From the NCBI RefSeq assembly GCF_018607995.1, contig NZ_JABBAL010000008.1, positions 124,001-188,000 of the forward strand: a DNA stretch of 64,000 nt, read 5' to 3'. The first letter of the stretch is position 1. Each line of letters opens with the position of its first letter. The notes under the pieces are model-generated. The model made no database searches. It had not been told where the DNA came from and was given only the letters and a program-made list of their open reading frames with translations. The translations under genes were made by a program, and so were the position numbers. Of this stretch, positions 32,126-43,455 are shown piece after piece. Source of the DNA: Planktotalea sp. Lineage in GTDB: Bacteria; Pseudomonadota; Alphaproteobacteria; Rhodobacterales; Rhodobacteraceae.

Positions 32126-33445
32126 ATGTTCTTTGTTTGGCTCAAAAACTATATGCCGCGCAGCCTCTATGGTCGAGCGGCACTGATCCTAATCCTGCCG
32201 GTTGTGACATTGCAATTGGTGGTCTCCGTAGTGTTTATCCAACGTCATTTTGAGGGTGTGACTGAGCAGATGAGCCGCGGTGTTGCGCTGGAATTGCGCT
32301 ATCTCCTGGATGAAATGCAAGGGCTGCCGACACAGGCCGTTACGTTGAATGCAGTGCGCGATGCGACCGAAAGTCTGAATTACGACTTTAGTTATGTCAG
32401 CGACGCGCAGCTTCCGGCGCAAAACCTGCGACGTTGGTATGATTTTTCCGGCATTGTCGTTGTGCGTTCGCTTAACGAGAACCTGCAAGAGTTACGCGGT
32501 GTTGAGATGCCGGATGATCGTCACGTCTTTGTTTACACAGATACAAAGTTAGGATTGTTGAAAATTGGCTTTGATCGTCCACGAGTTTCGGCAACGAATC
32601 CACACCAACTCCTCGTAAATATGTTATTCTTTGGCGTCTTTATGACGATTATTTCATTCTTTTACCTGCGCAATCAATTGCGTCCCATCACCCGCCTGGG
32701 CCATGTCGCCGAAGCTTTTGGTCGCGGGCAGACCTTGCCCTATCATGCCTCTGGTGCGGTAGAAGTCCGAGCGGCAGGCAATGCATTCTTAGCAATGCGC
32801 GCGCGGATTGAGCGTCAGATTGAACAACGCACGATGATGTTGTCGGGTGTCAGTCACGATCTGCGCACGCCCCTGACCCGACTCAAGCTGGGCCTGTCGA
32901 TGTTAGAGGATGAAGATCGCGAACCGCTCGAGCGTGACGTTGAGGATATGAGGTGGCTCTTGGACGAATTTTTGAATTTTGCTAGCGGCAACGCAGAAGG
33001 TGAACAAGAACTCAGTGATCCTTTGCGTCTCACGCAATTGGCAATCGAGGATGCGGTGCGCATGGAACTGGCAGTTGAGATGCTCAAGGCAGAAGCGGGT
33101 CCCCACGTGATGCTCAACCCGCTGGCAATGCGGCGGGCCTTGGACAACCTTATTGGCAATGCTGTGCGATATGGAACACGCGCGCAGGTTTCGGTTTTGA
33201 GAACGGAGAAAACCGTGACGTTTCGTGTCGAAGACGATGGGCCGGGCCTTACGGAAGATCTCTATGGAGCAGCCGTTAAGCCGTTTGTCCGTCTGGACCC
33301 TGCGCGTAATCAGAACAAGGGCACTGGCGTGGGCCTTGGACTTGCGATCACCAATGATATCGCGCGAGCGCATGGAGGTAGTTTGCGGTTTTCGAAAAGT
33401 GAAACACTTGGCGGGTTGCGCGCCGACATTGTGATAAGAGCATAA
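32126..33445 (+). CDS. EnvZ-like sensor histidine kinase
   Basis: Membrane sensor of 439 residues: helix 1 at about 18-38, periplasmic domain, helix 2 at about 163-181, HAMP linker (LRPITRLGHVAEAFGRG), dimerisation/phosphoacceptor box VSHDLRTPLTRLKLG with H244, then ATP-binding N box (NLIGNAVRYG), G1 (VEDDGPGL) and G2 (GTGVGLGLAI). The arrangement is that of EnvZ, which senses envelope or osmotic conditions and phosphorylates an OmpR-type regulator. No response regulator gene lies beside it. Divergent from the MBL gene with only 40 bases between starts. Confidence 0.88.
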   Translation: MFFVWLKNYMPRSLYGRAALILILPVVTLQLVVSVVFIQRHFEGVTEQMSRGVALELRYLLDEMQGLPTQAVTLNAVRDATESLNYDFSYVSDAQLPAQNLRRWYDFSGIVVVRSLNENLQELRGVEMPDDRHVFVYTDTKLGLLKIGFDRPRVSATNPHQLLVNMLFFGVFMTIISFFYLRNQLRPITRLGHVAEAFGRGQTLPYHASGAVEVRAAGNAFLAMRARIERQIEQRTMMLSGVSHDLRTPLTRLKLGLSMLEDEDREPLERDVEDMRWLLDEFLNFASGNAEGEQELSDPLRLTQLAIEDAVRMELAVEMLKAEAGPHVMLNPLAMRRALDNLIGNAVRYGTRAQVSVLRTEKTVTFRVEDDGPGLTEDLYGAAVKPFVRLDPARNQNKGTGVGLGLAITNDIARAHGGSLRFSKSETLGGLRADIVIRA

Positions 33446-33474
33446 AAAAAGCCCCGCCTCTTAATGGCGGGGCT
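33444..33474 (-). terminator. Terminator of gltA, between convergent genes
   Basis: GCCCCGCC at 33451-33458 pairs with GGCGGGGC at 33466-33473 across a seven-base loop. The A run at 33444-33450 becomes a U tract on the minus strand, so it terminates gltA; the kinase gene converges from the other side. Confidence 0.85.
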
Positions 33475-33501
33475 TCGATAGTGTGCTTTGCGAACACGGC
33501 C

Positions 33502-34800
33502 TTAGCGGTTCTCGATATCAACATAGTCACGCTGCGTTTCACCAAGATAAAGCTGGCGCGGACGGCCAATTTTGTTTTGTGGATCTGCAATCATCTCTTT
33601 CCACTGGCTCACCCAACCAACTGTGCGCGACAGGGCGAAGATTGGTGTGAACATCGACGTTGGGAAGCCCATCGCCTCTAGGATGATGCCGGAGTAGAAG
33701 TCCACATTTGGGAACAGCTTTTTGTCCGCGAAGTACGGATCAGCAAGGGCGGCCTTTTCAAGTTCTTTAGCGACTTGAAGCGTCGGATTGTTTTCGACGC
33801 CAAGCAACTCGAGAACCTCGTCCGCAGATTTTTTCATCACAGTAGCGCGCGGATCGAAGTTTTTGTAAACACGATGGCCAAAGCCCATCAGGCGGAAGTC
33901 ATCGTCCTTGTCTTTCGCGCGCGCAATATATTCAGGAATGCGATCCGGGGTGCCAATTTCACGCAGCATTTCAAGGCAGGCTTGGTTCGCGCCACCATGC
34001 GCTGGACCCCAAAGGCATGCGATACCAGCGGCGATACATGCGAACGGGTTCGCACCAGAAGACGACGCAAGGCGAACAGTGGACGTGGAAGCGTTCTGCT
34101 CGTGATCCGCATGGAGCGTGAAAATACGGTCCATCGCGCGGGCAAGGATCGGGTTTACTTCATACTCTTCCGCAGGCACGGCAAAGCACATGCGCAGGAA
34201 ATTGGATGCATAGTCCAAGTCATTGCGTGGATATACAAAGGGTTGCCCGATTGAGTACTTATAGGCCCAAGCTGCAATCGTTGGCATTTTCGCGATCAAG
34301 CGGTGCGATGCAATCTCGCGTTGGCGCTCATCTGTGACGTCTGTGCTGTCGTGATAGAACGCAGACATCGCACCAACCACACCAGTCATAATCGCCATCG
34401 GGTGGGCATCACGGCGGAAGCCACGGAAAAATCCGGTCATCTGTTCATGAAGCATTGTGTGATGTGTGATCGTTTGCTCGAAATGCTCAAGCTCTGTTGC
34501 TTTCGGCAATTCACCGTAAAGCAGAAGGTAGCAAATTTCTAGAAAGTGAGAATTTTCTGCAAGTTGATCGATTGGGTAACCACGATGCAACAACTCACCT
34601 TTGCCACCATCGATGAAGGTAATTGTGCTGTCGCAGCTCGCAGTAGATGTGAAGCCAGGGTCATAAGTGAACACGCCTGCTTGTGCGTAAAGTTTGCGTA
34701 TGTCGAGCACATCAGGACCCGCCGTGGGCGAGTAGATCGGCAATTCAACTGAAGTGTCATCGAAACTCAGCGTAGCGCTGCGTTTGGCAGTATCAGACAT
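33502..34800 (-). CDS. gltA: Citrate synthase (type II, hexameric)
   Basis: Condenses oxaloacetate and acetyl-CoA in the TCA cycle. The 432-residue length and N-terminal beta domain ([22 protein letters not shown], key part [11 protein letters not shown]) fit the Gram-negative type. Catalytic histidines appear in [14 protein letters not shown] and [14 protein letters not shown], and [17 protein letters not shown] carries the catalytic Asp. Monocistronic, with its own terminator, downstream of gltX on the same strand. Confidence 0.97.
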   Translation of the reverse strand: MSDTAKRSATLSFDDTSVELPIYSPTAGPDVLDIRKLYAQAGVFTYDPGFTSTASCDSTITFIDGGKGELLHRGYPIDQLAENSHFLEICYLLLYGELPKATELEHFEQTITHHTMLHEQMTGFFRGFRRDAHPMAIMTGVVGAMSAFYHDSTDVTDERQREIASHRLIAKMPTIAAWAYKYSIGQPFVYPRNDLDYASNFLRMCFAVPAEEYEVNPILARAMDRIFTLHADHEQNASTSTVRLASSSGANPFACIAAGIACLWGPAHGGANQACLEMLREIGTPDRIPEYIARAKDKDDDFRLMGFGHRVYKNFDPRATVMKKSADEVLELLGVENNPTLQVAKELEKAALADPYFADKKLFPNVDFYSGIILEAMGFPTSMFTPIFALSRTVGWVSQWKEMIADPQNKIGRPRQLYLGETQRDYVDIENR

Positions 34801-34874
34801 ATGTGTCCCTTTTCAAATCTGCCCGGCGCGCGGATCGCACACGGGTTGTGTAACTGTTGGGTCTTACCGAAGTC

Positions 34875-36284
34875 TTACCCGTTCTCTTGAGCGGCATCCG
34901 AAATACGAGCAATCGCTTCGTCTTTTCCTAAAACCAACAACATATCGAATACGCTTGGTGTCACAGCACGACCAGAAAGTGCTGCGCGCAGAGGCCCGGC
35001 CATCTTGCCAAACTTAGTGCCATTTGCTTCGGCAAAGTCTGCGGTTACGGCCTCTAAAGCGTCACGATTCCAGCTAGCATTTTGCAGATGCGGCGTCAAC
35101 GCGTTCAGTATACTACGGGATACTGTATCAAGCGCCTTGCTCGCCTTTTCGTCTGGTGTGATTGGGCGATCGGTCAAGACAAACTCAGCCTTTTCAAGGA
35201 TTTCTGGGAAGGTTTTGGCCCGTTCTTTCAAGTAATCCATGGCGGCTGATAAAAGTAATATCTTTGGATCACTAATGGGTTCATCTGCGCGCGCGCTCAG
35301 AAATTCATGCAACTCTTGCTGCAAAGCAGCATTGTCGGCGCTCGCAATATGCTGTCCACACAGGTGTTCCAGCTTTTTCGTATCAAAACGGGCAGGGGAT
35401 TTGCCGATCCCGCTTAGATCAAACCACTCTTTCGCCTGTGCGTCAGAAAAGAACTCATCATCGCCGTGACTCCACCCCAAACGCGCGAGATAGTTTCGCA
35501 TCCCAGAGGCAGGGTAGCCCATAAGTTGATATTCTTGCGCGCCCAAAGCGCCATGGCGTTTGGAAAGTTTTTTGCCATCGGGCCCGTGAATCAGCGGGAT
35601 ATGCGCGAAGACAGGGACGTCCCAGCCCATGGCCTCATAGACCATCATCTGACGTGCCGCATTGCTCAGGTGATCGTCGCCGCGGATAACATGTGTGACG
35701 CCCATATCATGGTCATCCACGACGACCGCGAGCATGTAGACAGGCGTGCCATCAGAGCGCAGCAAGATCATGTCATCGAGTTGCGCGTGATCGATTTTCA
35801 CATTGCCCTGCACTTCATCGCGGATCACCATCGTGCCGCCTTCGGGTGCGCGCACGCGGACAACATAAGGCAGATCTGGGTGGGTAGAGGCATCCGCATC
35901 ACGCCAAGGGCTGCGATAGAGCGTGGATTTACCCTCCGCACGCGCGCCCTCGCGGAAGGCTTCGATTTCGTCTTGCGTCGCAAAACATTTGAACGCTTTG
36001 CCATTGGCGAGCATTTCATGGGCAACTTCTGCATGACGATCTGCGCGTTCAAACTGGCTGATCACATCGCCGTCGTGATCAAGTCCGAGCCAAGCCATGC
36101 CTTGCAGGATTGCTGTCGTTGCTTCTGGGTTTGACCGCGCGCGATCGGTGTCCTCGATGCGCAACAAGAATTTGCCACCGCGACCACGGGCATAAAGCCA
36201 GTTGAACAAGGCCGTGCGTGCCCCGCCAATATGAAGATAGCCCGTCGGAGAAGGGGCAAAACGTGTTACAATTTCAGCGGACAT
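34875..36284 (-). CDS. gltX: Glutamyl-tRNA synthetase
   Basis: Class I aminoacyl-tRNA synthetase of 469 residues. The HIGH-type motif is in [19 protein letters not shown] (GYLHIGG) and the KMSKS-type motif is [21 protein letters not shown] is the Glu/Gln-tRNA synthetase signature. The anticodon-binding C-terminal half is complete. It charges tRNA-Glu, and in many alphaproteobacteria also tRNA-Gln for later amidation. Confidence 0.97.
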   Translation of the reverse strand: MSAEIVTRFAPSPTGYLHIGGARTALFNWLYARGRGGKFLLRIEDTDRARSNPEATTAILQGMAWLGLDHDGDVISQFERADRHAEVAHEMLANGKAFKCFATQDEIEAFREGARAEGKSTLYRSPWRDADASTHPDLPYVVRVRAPEGGTMVIRDEVQGNVKIDHAQLDDMILLRSDGTPVYMLAVVVDDHDMGVTHVIRGDDHLSNAARQMMVYEAMGWDVPVFAHIPLIHGPDGKKLSKRHGALGAQEYQLMGYPASGMRNYLARLGWSHGDDEFFSDAQAKEWFDLSGIGKSPARFDTKKLEHLCGQHIASADNAALQQELHEFLSARADEPISDPKILLLSAAMDYLKERAKTFPEILEKAEFVLTDRPITPDEKASKALDTVSRSILNALTPHLQNASWNRDALEAVTADFAEANGTKFGKMAGPLRAALSGRAVTPSVFDMLLVLGKDEAIARISDAAQENG

Positions 36285-36368
36285 AGCGCGATTAACCTTT
36301 CGGTAAGCATAAATTGGCTAGAATTGAGGTCCTGATAGCTTCCAGTTTGCGCAAGGACAAGGACCCGC

Positions 36369-38427
36369 ATGAGCCAGCATAGTCCGTTGCGCGAGCAACT
36401 TAGTGCAGAGCTAGGGCAAGGATTTAACTTTGCGGCGGTTTTGCTTGGCTTGGGCATTCTGGTCTATTTTGATATGCTGGAAGAACCGCCGCTTGTTATT
36501 TCGCTGCTTAGTCTGCTCCTTGGTTTCGGATGCGCAGTTTTACTGCGGTTGTCTCCCTTTTCCTGGCGGCCTTTGCTCTGGGGCATCACATTAATTGCTT
36601 TCGGTTTTGGCTCTGCCGCATGGCGTAGTGCGGCCGTTGCTGCGCCGGTTCTGAACTGGCGTTACTATGGCCCCGTTGAAGGCTGAGTTGTTGGCTTAGA
36701 TCGCTCCGCATCCGGCGCGTTGCGGGTGACCTTGGATCAAGTCATACTAGGGCGAAAAGGGTCGCCCCAAGCCCCCAAGCGCGTGCGTGTTTCGCTTTAT
36801 GGATCAGACGCGGATAAAAGACCAATCGCAGGGGCGCGGGTGATGACCACAACGCGTCTGTCGCCACCATTGGGATCTGCTGAGCCGCCCGGTTTCGATT
36901 TTCAACGCCATTTCTGGCTCACGCAGATGGGTGGTGTCGGATATGCCCGCGTGCCCTTGTTACTTGTTACTTGTTGCCTATCCTGTGGGGGGCTTCAATT
37001 TTTCAAACTTCGCATCGCTTTGTCTAATCGGATCAACCTGCATCTGGATCGGCAAACAGGCGCTTTGCAGCGGCCTTAATGACAGGGGATCGCAGCGGGC
37101 TGAGTGCGGAGACATTGAGAAATCTGCGTCACAGTAACCTCGCGCATTTACTCGCAATCTCGGGTCTGCATATGGGACTGCTTGTCGCCCTCGTTTTTGC
37201 AGCCCTAAGGTTAGGTCTAAGCCTTATTCCGTAGCTTGCGTCAGGCAGCGCAGTCAAAAAGATCGCCGCCTTAGGAGATTTGATCGCAGGAGTGGGATAT
37301 CTTGGCCTGTCGGCGGGGCCGTCGCGACGAAACGCGCTTTTATTATGGCGGCAGTCGCCTTAGGCGCGGTCATATTAGAGCGACGCGCGATCAATCTTCG
37401 CGCTGTTGCATTAACGGCGATGGTCATCCTGATCCAACGGCCCGATGCGATCACGAGGTCGGGATTTTAAATGTCATTCGTGGGAATGACGGCTTCGGTT
37501 ATGATCTTCAATACGATCAGCCGCCTTGACGCAGGAAAACCGCCGCGCCACGTGATCGGGCGCATGATCTCAGGCATTGTCATTTCATCTGCGGCGACAG
37601 GCCTTACCACTTTGCCTATTGCAACGGCGCATCTCAACAATATTGCGCAATTCGGTTTGATCGCGAACCTCGCCTTGGTGCCCCTGATGGGGATATTGGT
37701 GATTCCTTTGGCGGTCGTCGCGGTCTGCCTCCTACCTGTGCATTTGGAGTGGTTGTCTCTCACGGTCATGGGCTGGGGTCTTGATTGGATTTTGGCCGTC
37801 GCGCGTGAAGTGTCTATTTGGGACGGTGCGATCCACAAAGTGCCCGCGCCGCCGGGCTGGGCATTTTTGACGATTTGCGTCGGGCTGTTGTGTCTGGCGC
37901 TGTTGATTTCCAAATTTCTCTTTGTTGCGCTGGCACCCACCGTATTTGGTGTGTTTGGTTGGGTCACGGTCCAAAGGCCGGACATTTTGATTTCGAACAC
38001 AAGGGTTTTGGTATGTGTGCTCGGCGCAGAGGGACGTGCGTTGAGCAAGGAAAAAGGCGCGGGCTTTTTTTCAGGTGATTGGCTCAAGAATGATGGCGAT
38101 CCGAGCTTTCAACGCGCTGCCGCGCGGCGATGGGACGGACCAACAGATGCAACACGGATTGGAGCGCATGTTATTTTTGCGGCCGCGGGGAAGCGCAGGC
38201 TAAACGTGCTTGATGGCTGCAAAGCCTCTGACATTGCAGTGTTTTCTGAAAATTTTGAATGCGATGTGCCCTGTCGTGTATTCGACCGAAAGAGCCTGGG
38301 GCGCTCGGGCAGCGTCGCGATTTCAATCAAGGAAAACGGTGCTTTGAACGTAACAACGGCCCGCAAAGTAGCGGGCTGTCGATACTGGAATGATAAAACG
38401 CTGCAAAAAGCGCGATTCGGGTACTAG
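36369..38427 (+). pseudogene. comEC: comEC/rec2 DNA-uptake channel gene, disrupted
   Basis: Successive fragments cover a whole ComEC protein: membrane-rich N-terminus, the RVTLDQVILG oligonucleotide-fold region, the core SNLAHLLAISGLHMGLL (from about 37079), a membrane region from 37471 and the C-terminal metallo-beta-lactamase-like part. The frame is broken by a TGA at 36684-36686 (the protein continues in the same frame, so a point nonsense), a frameshift near 37070, a stop near 37234 and at least one more break before 37471. ComEC carries DNA across the inner membrane in natural transformation; this copy cannot be made intact. Confidence 0.9.
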
Positions 38428-39122
38428 TAGCTGCGGATCAAGCCGACCAAGCGTCCCTGAACTTTGACCTGCTCGTGCGAGAAGAACCGCGTTTCATAAG
38501 CAGGGTTCGCCGCCTCAAGCGCGATCGTGGTACCGTTGCGGTGGAACCGCTTCAGCGTCGCTTCCTGTTCTGCGACCAAAGCCACCACGATATCGCCGTT
38601 ATCCGCCGTGTTGGTTTCGCGGATCACAACCGTATCACCATCATTGATGCCCGCGTCGATCATCGAGTCGCCTTTAACTTCAAGCGCATAGTGCTCGCCC
38701 GGGCCGGAGAGCATCTGGCTGGGCACCGCAACATTATGCGACGCGTGGCTGATCGCCTCAATCGGGACACCTGCCGCAATTTGCCCCATCACAGGCAGCT
38801 CCATCGCGCGGATCGCTTCAGCGGGTTGCGCGTTACGCGGCGCAGAAACGTCAGGCTTTCCTCCCTCAACAACCCGTGGCACAAAGCCCGCAGGAGTCAT
38901 CCCCAAGCTATCAGGCAGTTTCACAATTTCGATGGCGCGTGCACGGTGGGCGAGGCGGCGTATAAATCCGCGCTCCTCCAAAGCGGTAATCAAGCGGTGG
39001 ATGCCGGATTTAGAACGCAGATCCAACGCCTCTTTCATTTCGTCAAACGAAGGAGGAACACCGTCTTTTTGCACTCGTTTGTTAATAAACTCGAGCAGAT
39101 CCAGTTGTTTTTTTGTCAGCAT
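38424..39122 (-). CDS. lexA: LexA repressor
   Basis: SOS repressor of 232 residues. The N-terminal winged helix ([43 protein letters not shown]) is followed by the self-cleavage domain: scissile A117-G118 in [11 protein letters not shown], nucleophile S153 in GDSMIDAG and general base K191 in EATLKRF. RecA-stimulated autocleavage induces SOS genes. A GAAC-N7-GAAC SOS box lies 33 bases upstream of the start, so it is autoregulated. It converges with the broken comEC gene and overlaps its end. Confidence 0.96.
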   Translation of the reverse strand: MLTKKQLDLLEFINKRVQKDGVPPSFDEMKEALDLRSKSGIHRLITALEERGFIRRLAHRARAIEIVKLPDSLGMTPAGFVPRVVEGGKPDVSAPRNAQPAEAIRAMELPVMGQIAAGVPIEAISHASHNVAVPSQMLSGPGEHYALEVKGDSMIDAGINDGDTVVIRETNTADNGDIVVALVAEQEATLKRFHRNGTTIALEAANPAYETRFFSHEQVKVQGRLVGLIRSY

Positions 39123-39154
39123 ATCTGCATTCTCCTGCTGTGCGATTTTGCTTT

Positions 39155-39169
39155 GTTCTATCGATGTTC
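39155..39169 (-). promoter_or_regulatory. SOS box (LexA operator) of lexA
   Basis: On the minus strand the sequence is GAACATCGATAGAAC, an exact GAAC-N7-GAAC direct repeat, the form described for LexA operators in alphaproteobacteria such as Rhodobacter. It lies between moeA and the lexA start, in the lexA promoter. Confidence 0.85.
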
Positions 39170-39200
39170 CTGTTTTGTGTCAATGATTTGTTCAGTTCGG

Positions 39201-40373
39201 TTAAAGAGGAACAAACGCGACCTCTGCGCCAGTTTGCAATGCGGGATCATGCGGCGGTCGCAATAAAAGCGCGTTCGCTTGGGCAAGTACTGTCAGCAGG
39301 GCGCTGTCTTGACGCTCAAACGCCTTTATCTGCCCATCTTCAACGCGTGCACGCATATAGTGCGCACGTGGCCCGTTTGCGGGGAACTCCTGCGCAAGGC
39401 GCGCTTTGGCATGTGGCACAGGTGTTTTGCTTAGCCCCAGCATTGCGCGGATCACAGGCTGCACGAAGATAACTCCACAGACCATAGCAGACACAGGATT
39501 GCCCGGCAGGCCGATCATTGCAGCGTTACCTAACTTGCCCGCCATGAGCGGTTTGCCAGGTCGCATCGCAACCTTGTAGAACGCGCGCTCCATCCCGAGG
39601 GTTTCTGCAACATCGCCGACCAAATCATGATCCCCGACAGAAGCGCCACCAATCGTGATGATCAAATCGCTGCCTTTGGCTAGTTCGAAGGCTGTTGTGA
39701 GGGCGGGAATCGTGTCATTCGCAATCGGAAGCACGCGCACGCGCGCGCCGACGGCATCGAGCATTGCTTTCAGTCCAAAGGTATTTGAGGCGATGATTTG
39801 ATCAGGTCCGGGGCTTTCACCGGGCATCACCAGTTCAGTCCCCGTCGAGATCAGCGCGACTTCGGGACGGCGCGTCACGGGTACCGCGTCGACGTTCATA
39901 GACGCAAGTAAAGCGATCAACTGGGGTGTCAAAATTTGTGGCGCTTCCAGCGTCTGGCCTGCATTGAAATCGGTGCCAGCTGGGCGGATGTAGGGGCTTG
40001 TCTCGCTCGTCTCGCGGATGGTAATTTGATTTTGTTCTGCGTCCACATCTTCCTGAATAACGACCCAAGTGGCACCTTCAGGAACGGGTGCACCCGTAAA
40101 AATGCGCACTGCTTGACCCTGATCCACAGTACCTTCGAAGCGCGTGCCTGCGGCCGCTTCGCCGATCACTTTCAAGCTGCGGCCAGCAACGTAATCGCTC
40201 TCGGAAATCGCATAACCATCCATTGAGGACGCGGGGAAGGGTGGTTGATCGCGGTTCGCAGCGACCGGGTGCGCCAACACGCGACCAGCTGCTTGCCGCA
40301 AAGGAACTAATTCGACGTCAAGTGGGTCCACAAGGGCGAACAGTGTGTTGAGCGCGTCCTCAACCGAAATCAT
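39201..40373 (-). CDS. moeA: Molybdopterin molybdotransferase (MoeA)
   Basis: Inserts molybdenum into adenylylated molybdopterin in molybdenum cofactor synthesis; 390 residues. Landmarks are [37 protein letters not shown], the MoaB/Mog-fold segment [25 protein letters not shown] and the loop [13 protein letters not shown]. It overlaps moaC by four bases in the trpG-trpD-trpC-moaC-moeA operon. Confidence 0.95.
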   Translation of the reverse strand: MISVEDALNTLFALVDPLDVELVPLRQAAGRVLAHPVAANRDQPPFPASSMDGYAISESDYVAGRSLKVIGEAAAGTRFEGTVDQGQAVRIFTGAPVPEGATWVVIQEDVDAEQNQITIRETSETSPYIRPAGTDFNAGQTLEAPQILTPQLIALLASMNVDAVPVTRRPEVALISTGTELVMPGESPGPDQIIASNTFGLKAMLDAVGARVRVLPIANDTIPALTTAFELAKGSDLIITIGGASVGDHDLVGDVAETLGMERAFYKVAMRPGKPLMAGKLGNAAMIGLPGNPVSAMVCGVIFVQPVIRAMLGLSKTPVPHAKARLAQEFPANGPRAHYMRARVEDGQIKAFERQDSALLTVLAQANALLLRPPHDPALQTGAEVAFVPL

Positions 40374-40846
40374 GACGTTTCATACCGACCGGATTTGCCT
40401 CCGTCTTTCAAGGTGATACGGACGCCGCCAATTTCCATTGTCTTATCGACGGCTTTGATCATGTCGTAGATCGTCAAGCCTGCGATACTGACAGAGGTCA
40501 ATGCTTCCATTTCAACGCCAGTTTGCCCTGTCGTTTTCACTGTGCCGCTGATGCGCACGCCGGGCAAATCAGGATCAAGGGTAAGATCAAGCGCGACCTT
40601 TGAGATCGGCAAAGGATGACACAGCGGGATCAGATCAGGCGTCCTTTTCGCACCCATGATGCCCGCCAGCTGCGCGACGCTTAGAACATCCCCTTTCTTT
40701 GCGGTGCCACTGGAAATGATCTCAAACGCTTCCGCGCTCATGCGCACCCAGCCAGCTGCGGTCGCTACTCTGGCTGTAATTTTTTTGTCTGATACGTCGA
40801 CCATATGCGCGTCGCCTTTGGCATCAAAGTGCGTAAGGCCACTCAT
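40370..40846 (-). CDS. moaC: Cyclic pyranopterin monophosphate synthase (MoaC)
   Basis: Makes cyclic pyranopterin monophosphate, the first pterin intermediate of molybdenum cofactor synthesis; 158 residues. Family segments include [38 protein letters not shown] (active-site region) and [20 protein letters not shown]. Overlaps trpC and moeA by four bases each, so the genes are translationally coupled. Confidence 0.96.
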   Translation of the reverse strand: MSGLTHFDAKGDAHMVDVSDKKITARVATAAGWVRMSAEAFEIISSGTAKKGDVLSVAQLAGIMGAKRTPDLIPLCHPLPISKVALDLTLDPDLPGVRISGTVKTTGQTGVEMEALTSVSIAGLTIYDMIKAVDKTMEIGGVRITLKDGGKSGRYETS

Positions 40847-41661
40847 GCGCCCATACCTGCGCTGGTGGATGCATTGCTCAATAACGCCCGCGTGGCGCTT
40901 TCTACATCGTCTTGGCGCATCAGGCTTTCGCCAATGAGGAAAGTGCGTGCCCCGAATTTTGCTATGTCGGCGAGGTCAGCAGGGGTAAACAGCCCGCTTT
41001 CCGAGATGATCAAACGATCCTCAGGCACCATCCGGCTGAGTGTGCGAGTTGTGTCTAAAGAGGTCTCAAATGTCTTGAGATTGCGGTTGTTGATCCCCAT
41101 CAACGGCGATTTCAGAATGGAGGCGCGCTCCAGTTCAGCTGCGTCATGCACTTCGAGCAGCACATCCATATCCCAGCTAAAAGCGGCTTCTTCCAGCTCC
41201 GCCGCTTGGGCGTCCGAGACAGAGGCGAGAATGATCAAAATGCAATCTGCTCCAAGCGCGCGGGCCTCGGCGACTTGATAGGTGTCATACATGAAATCTT
41301 TGCGCAGTGCGGGCAGGCTGACCGCGTCGCGCGCGTCACTTAGGAAGGGCTTCGCACCTTGAAAACTCGGCGTATCGGTGAGCACAGACAGGCAGGTCGC
41401 GCCACCACGCTCATAGGCTTTTGCCAGCATTGCAGGATCGAAGTCTTCGCGGATCAAGCCTTTGGAGGGGGAGGCTTTCTTTACCTCCGCGATCAGCCCA
41501 TAGCCTTCACGAGAGGCGCGCATCAACGCATCCGCAAATCCACGCGGCGCGCTGGCTACTTTCGCCTCTGCCTCTACTGCCTCAAGCGATTTAGCTGCTT
41601 TATCGGCGATTATTTCTTCAAGCTTGTAAGCTTTAATGCGGTCTAGGGCGGTTTGGGTCAT
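40843..41661 (-). CDS. trpC: Indole-3-glycerol phosphate synthase (TrpC)
   Basis: TIM-barrel enzyme of 272 residues closing the indole ring in tryptophan synthesis. Catalytic lysines lie in [12 protein letters not shown] and [27 protein letters not shown] and [12 protein letters not shown] form the phosphate-binding end. The separate PRA isomerase domain is absent, as in most alphaproteobacteria. Third gene of the trpGDC-moaC-moeA unit. Confidence 0.96.
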   Translation of the reverse strand: MTQTALDRIKAYKLEEIIADKAAKSLEAVEAEAKVASAPRGFADALMRASREGYGLIAEVKKASPSKGLIREDFDPAMLAKAYERGGATCLSVLTDTPSFQGAKPFLSDARDAVSLPALRKDFMYDTYQVAEARALGADCILIILASVSDAQAAELEEAAFSWDMDVLLEVHDAAELERASILKSPLMGINNRNLKTFETSLDTTRTLSRMVPEDRLIISESGLFTPADLADIAKFGARTFLIGESLMRQDDVESATRALLSNASTSAGMGA

Positions 41662-41705
41662 GTCAGTCTCTAACTTTGTCGCAGCAGTCTAGGGTTTTGG
41701 GTCGT

Positions 41706-42719
41706 TTAGCTTTGGGTGATGGTTGCCAAGGCCTCGATCTTGCCTTTGGCGGCCCCGCTATCGATGCTTTCACGTGCCATTTCTGCGCCGGATTTAAGGT
41801 TGCTGGCCTTGCCCGCAACCACCAAAGCGGCAGCGCTATTCAAAAGAACCGCATCGCGATAGGCGCTTTGGGTTCCTTCCAGAAGCGCGCGAAAGGCTAC
41901 ACCGTTTTCTTCGGGCGTGCCACCCATGACATCCTCGAACGGGTGTAGAGGCAGGCCTGCATCTTCTGGGTTAACTTCAAATTCGCGCACAATGCCGTTT
42001 TCGAGTGCGGCAACCCAAGAGACGCCAGCGATGCTCAGCTCATCAGTGCCGTCACTGCCGTGTACCAACCATGCCACATCTGAGCCGAGTTGTCCCAAAA
42101 TTTCTGCCATAGGACGGATCAGATCGCGACGGTATGCGCCTGTAAGTTGACGTTTCACGCCCGCAGGGTTGGTCAGGGGACCAAGAATATTGAAGATCGT
42201 GCGCGTGCCAAGTTCCGCGCGCGTGGGCATCACGTGCCGTGTCGCGGGGTGGTGCATAGGGGCCATCATAAAGGCGATGCCACACTCGTTTAGCGCTCTT
42301 TCGACGATATCCACACCGACCATCACATCGATGCCCATTTGACCAAGCGCGTCGGCAGCGCCTGATTTCGAGCTAAGATTGCGATTGCCGTGTTTGGCGA
42401 CCGTAACACCCGCGCCTGCCACTACGAAAGCTGTAGCAGTTGAGATATTCAGTGTGCCTTTGCCATCGCCGCCGGTGCCGACAATATCCATCGCATCGCT
42501 TGGCGCTTTGACTGCGTTGCATTTGGCGCGCATCACGGATGCGGCTGCGGCGTATTCTGCAACGGTTTCACCGCGCGTGCGCATCGCCATCAAAAGACCG
42601 CCTATCTGGCTTGGCGTAGCTTCGCCCGTGAACAAGATCTCGAACGCGGCTTCCGCTTCCGCGCGGGTTAAATCACGCTCTGCGGCTGCATCAATCAGGG
42701 GCTTTAGGGCGTCGCTCAT
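41706..42719 (-). CDS. trpD: Anthranilate phosphoribosyltransferase (TrpD)
   Basis: Transfers phosphoribosyl from PRPP to anthranilate; 337 residues. The PRPP site is [21 protein letters not shown], with [17 protein letters not shown] and [21 protein letters not shown] (key part [10 protein letters not shown]) following. Overlaps trpG by four bases. Standard length and no missing motif. Confidence 0.97.
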   Translation of the reverse strand: MSDALKPLIDAAAERDLTRAEAEAAFEILFTGEATPSQIGGLLMAMRTRGETVAEYAAAASVMRAKCNAVKAPSDAMDIVGTGGDGKGTLNISTATAFVVAGAGVTVAKHGNRNLSSKSGAADALGQMGIDVMVGVDIVERALNECGIAFMMAPMHHPATRHVMPTRAELGTRTIFNILGPLTNPAGVKRQLTGAYRRDLIRPMAEILGQLGSDVAWLVHGSDGTDELSIAGVSWVAALENGIVREFEVNPEDAGLPLHPFEDVMGGTPEENGVAFRALLEGTQSAYRDAVLLNSAAALVVAGKASNLKSGAEMARESIDSGAAKGKIEALATITQS

Positions 42720-43297
42720 GCGGGAACCTTCATCGTCTTGAGGAAATTTTTCAGCATCGCGTGACCATGTTTGGACCGGATCGACTCTGGATGAAATTGT
42801 ACGCCGTGAATAGGCAATTCTCGATGTTGCAGCCCCATAATCGTGCCATCGTCCAGCTCTGCGGTGATTTCAAGCGCATCAGGCAGGCTGTCGCGTTTGA
42901 CCACCAGCGAATGGTAGCGCGTTGCTTGGAAAGGGCTTGGTAGATCTTCAAACAAACCACGGTTTGTGTGCTGAATTTCACCCATTTTACCGTGCACAAT
43001 CTCATGACAGCGCACGACCTTGCCGCCAAAGGCTTCACCAATTGTCTGATGGCCCAAACATACCCCCATCAACGGGGTTTTCGTAGTTGCAGCCAAGCTG
43101 ACTATATCGAGACAAATCCCCGCTTGCGCAGGGGCTTTGGGGCCGGGCGAGAGCAAAATTCCAGTGGGATTCAAAGCCATCGCCGCTTCTGCGCTCATCG
43201 CGTCATTGCGGATCACTTTTACATCTGCGCCCAACTCGCCCAAATAATGGACAAGATTGTAGGTGAAGCTGTCGTAGTTATCGATCAAAAGCAGCAT
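42716..43297 (-). CDS. trpG: Anthranilate synthase glutaminase subunit (TrpG/PabA)
   Basis: Class I glutamine amidotransferase of 193 residues from ATG 43297 ([20 protein letters not shown]). Catalytic C80 is in [15 protein letters not shown] and the His/Glu pair in GVQFHPESI. It supplies ammonia to TrpE and possibly also to aminodeoxychorismate synthase. trpE is 2.5 kb upstream on the same strand, separated by two unrelated genes. Confidence 0.95.
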   Translation of the reverse strand: MLLLIDNYDSFTYNLVHYLGELGADVKVIRNDAMSAEAAMALNPTGILLSPGPKAPAQAGICLDIVSLAATTKTPLMGVCLGHQTIGEAFGGKVVRCHEIVHGKMGEIQHTNRGLFEDLPSPFQATRYHSLVVKRDSLPDALEITAELDDGTIMGLQHRELPIHGVQFHPESIRSKHGHAMLKNFLKTMKVPA

Positions 43298-43455
43298 GAA
43301 ACGTCTCAATTCGTCAAAATCGACCTATCGTGCAGGTCCAGTTGCAACCTACATGCTCAGGACAGCGCCCTAGGGTCAAGAGGCCCCTTGTGTTGCGCTG
43401 TGCAAGCGGCCAGGTTAATCACGAATTCAGCATAAGGGATCAAGGCGGGTTTACT

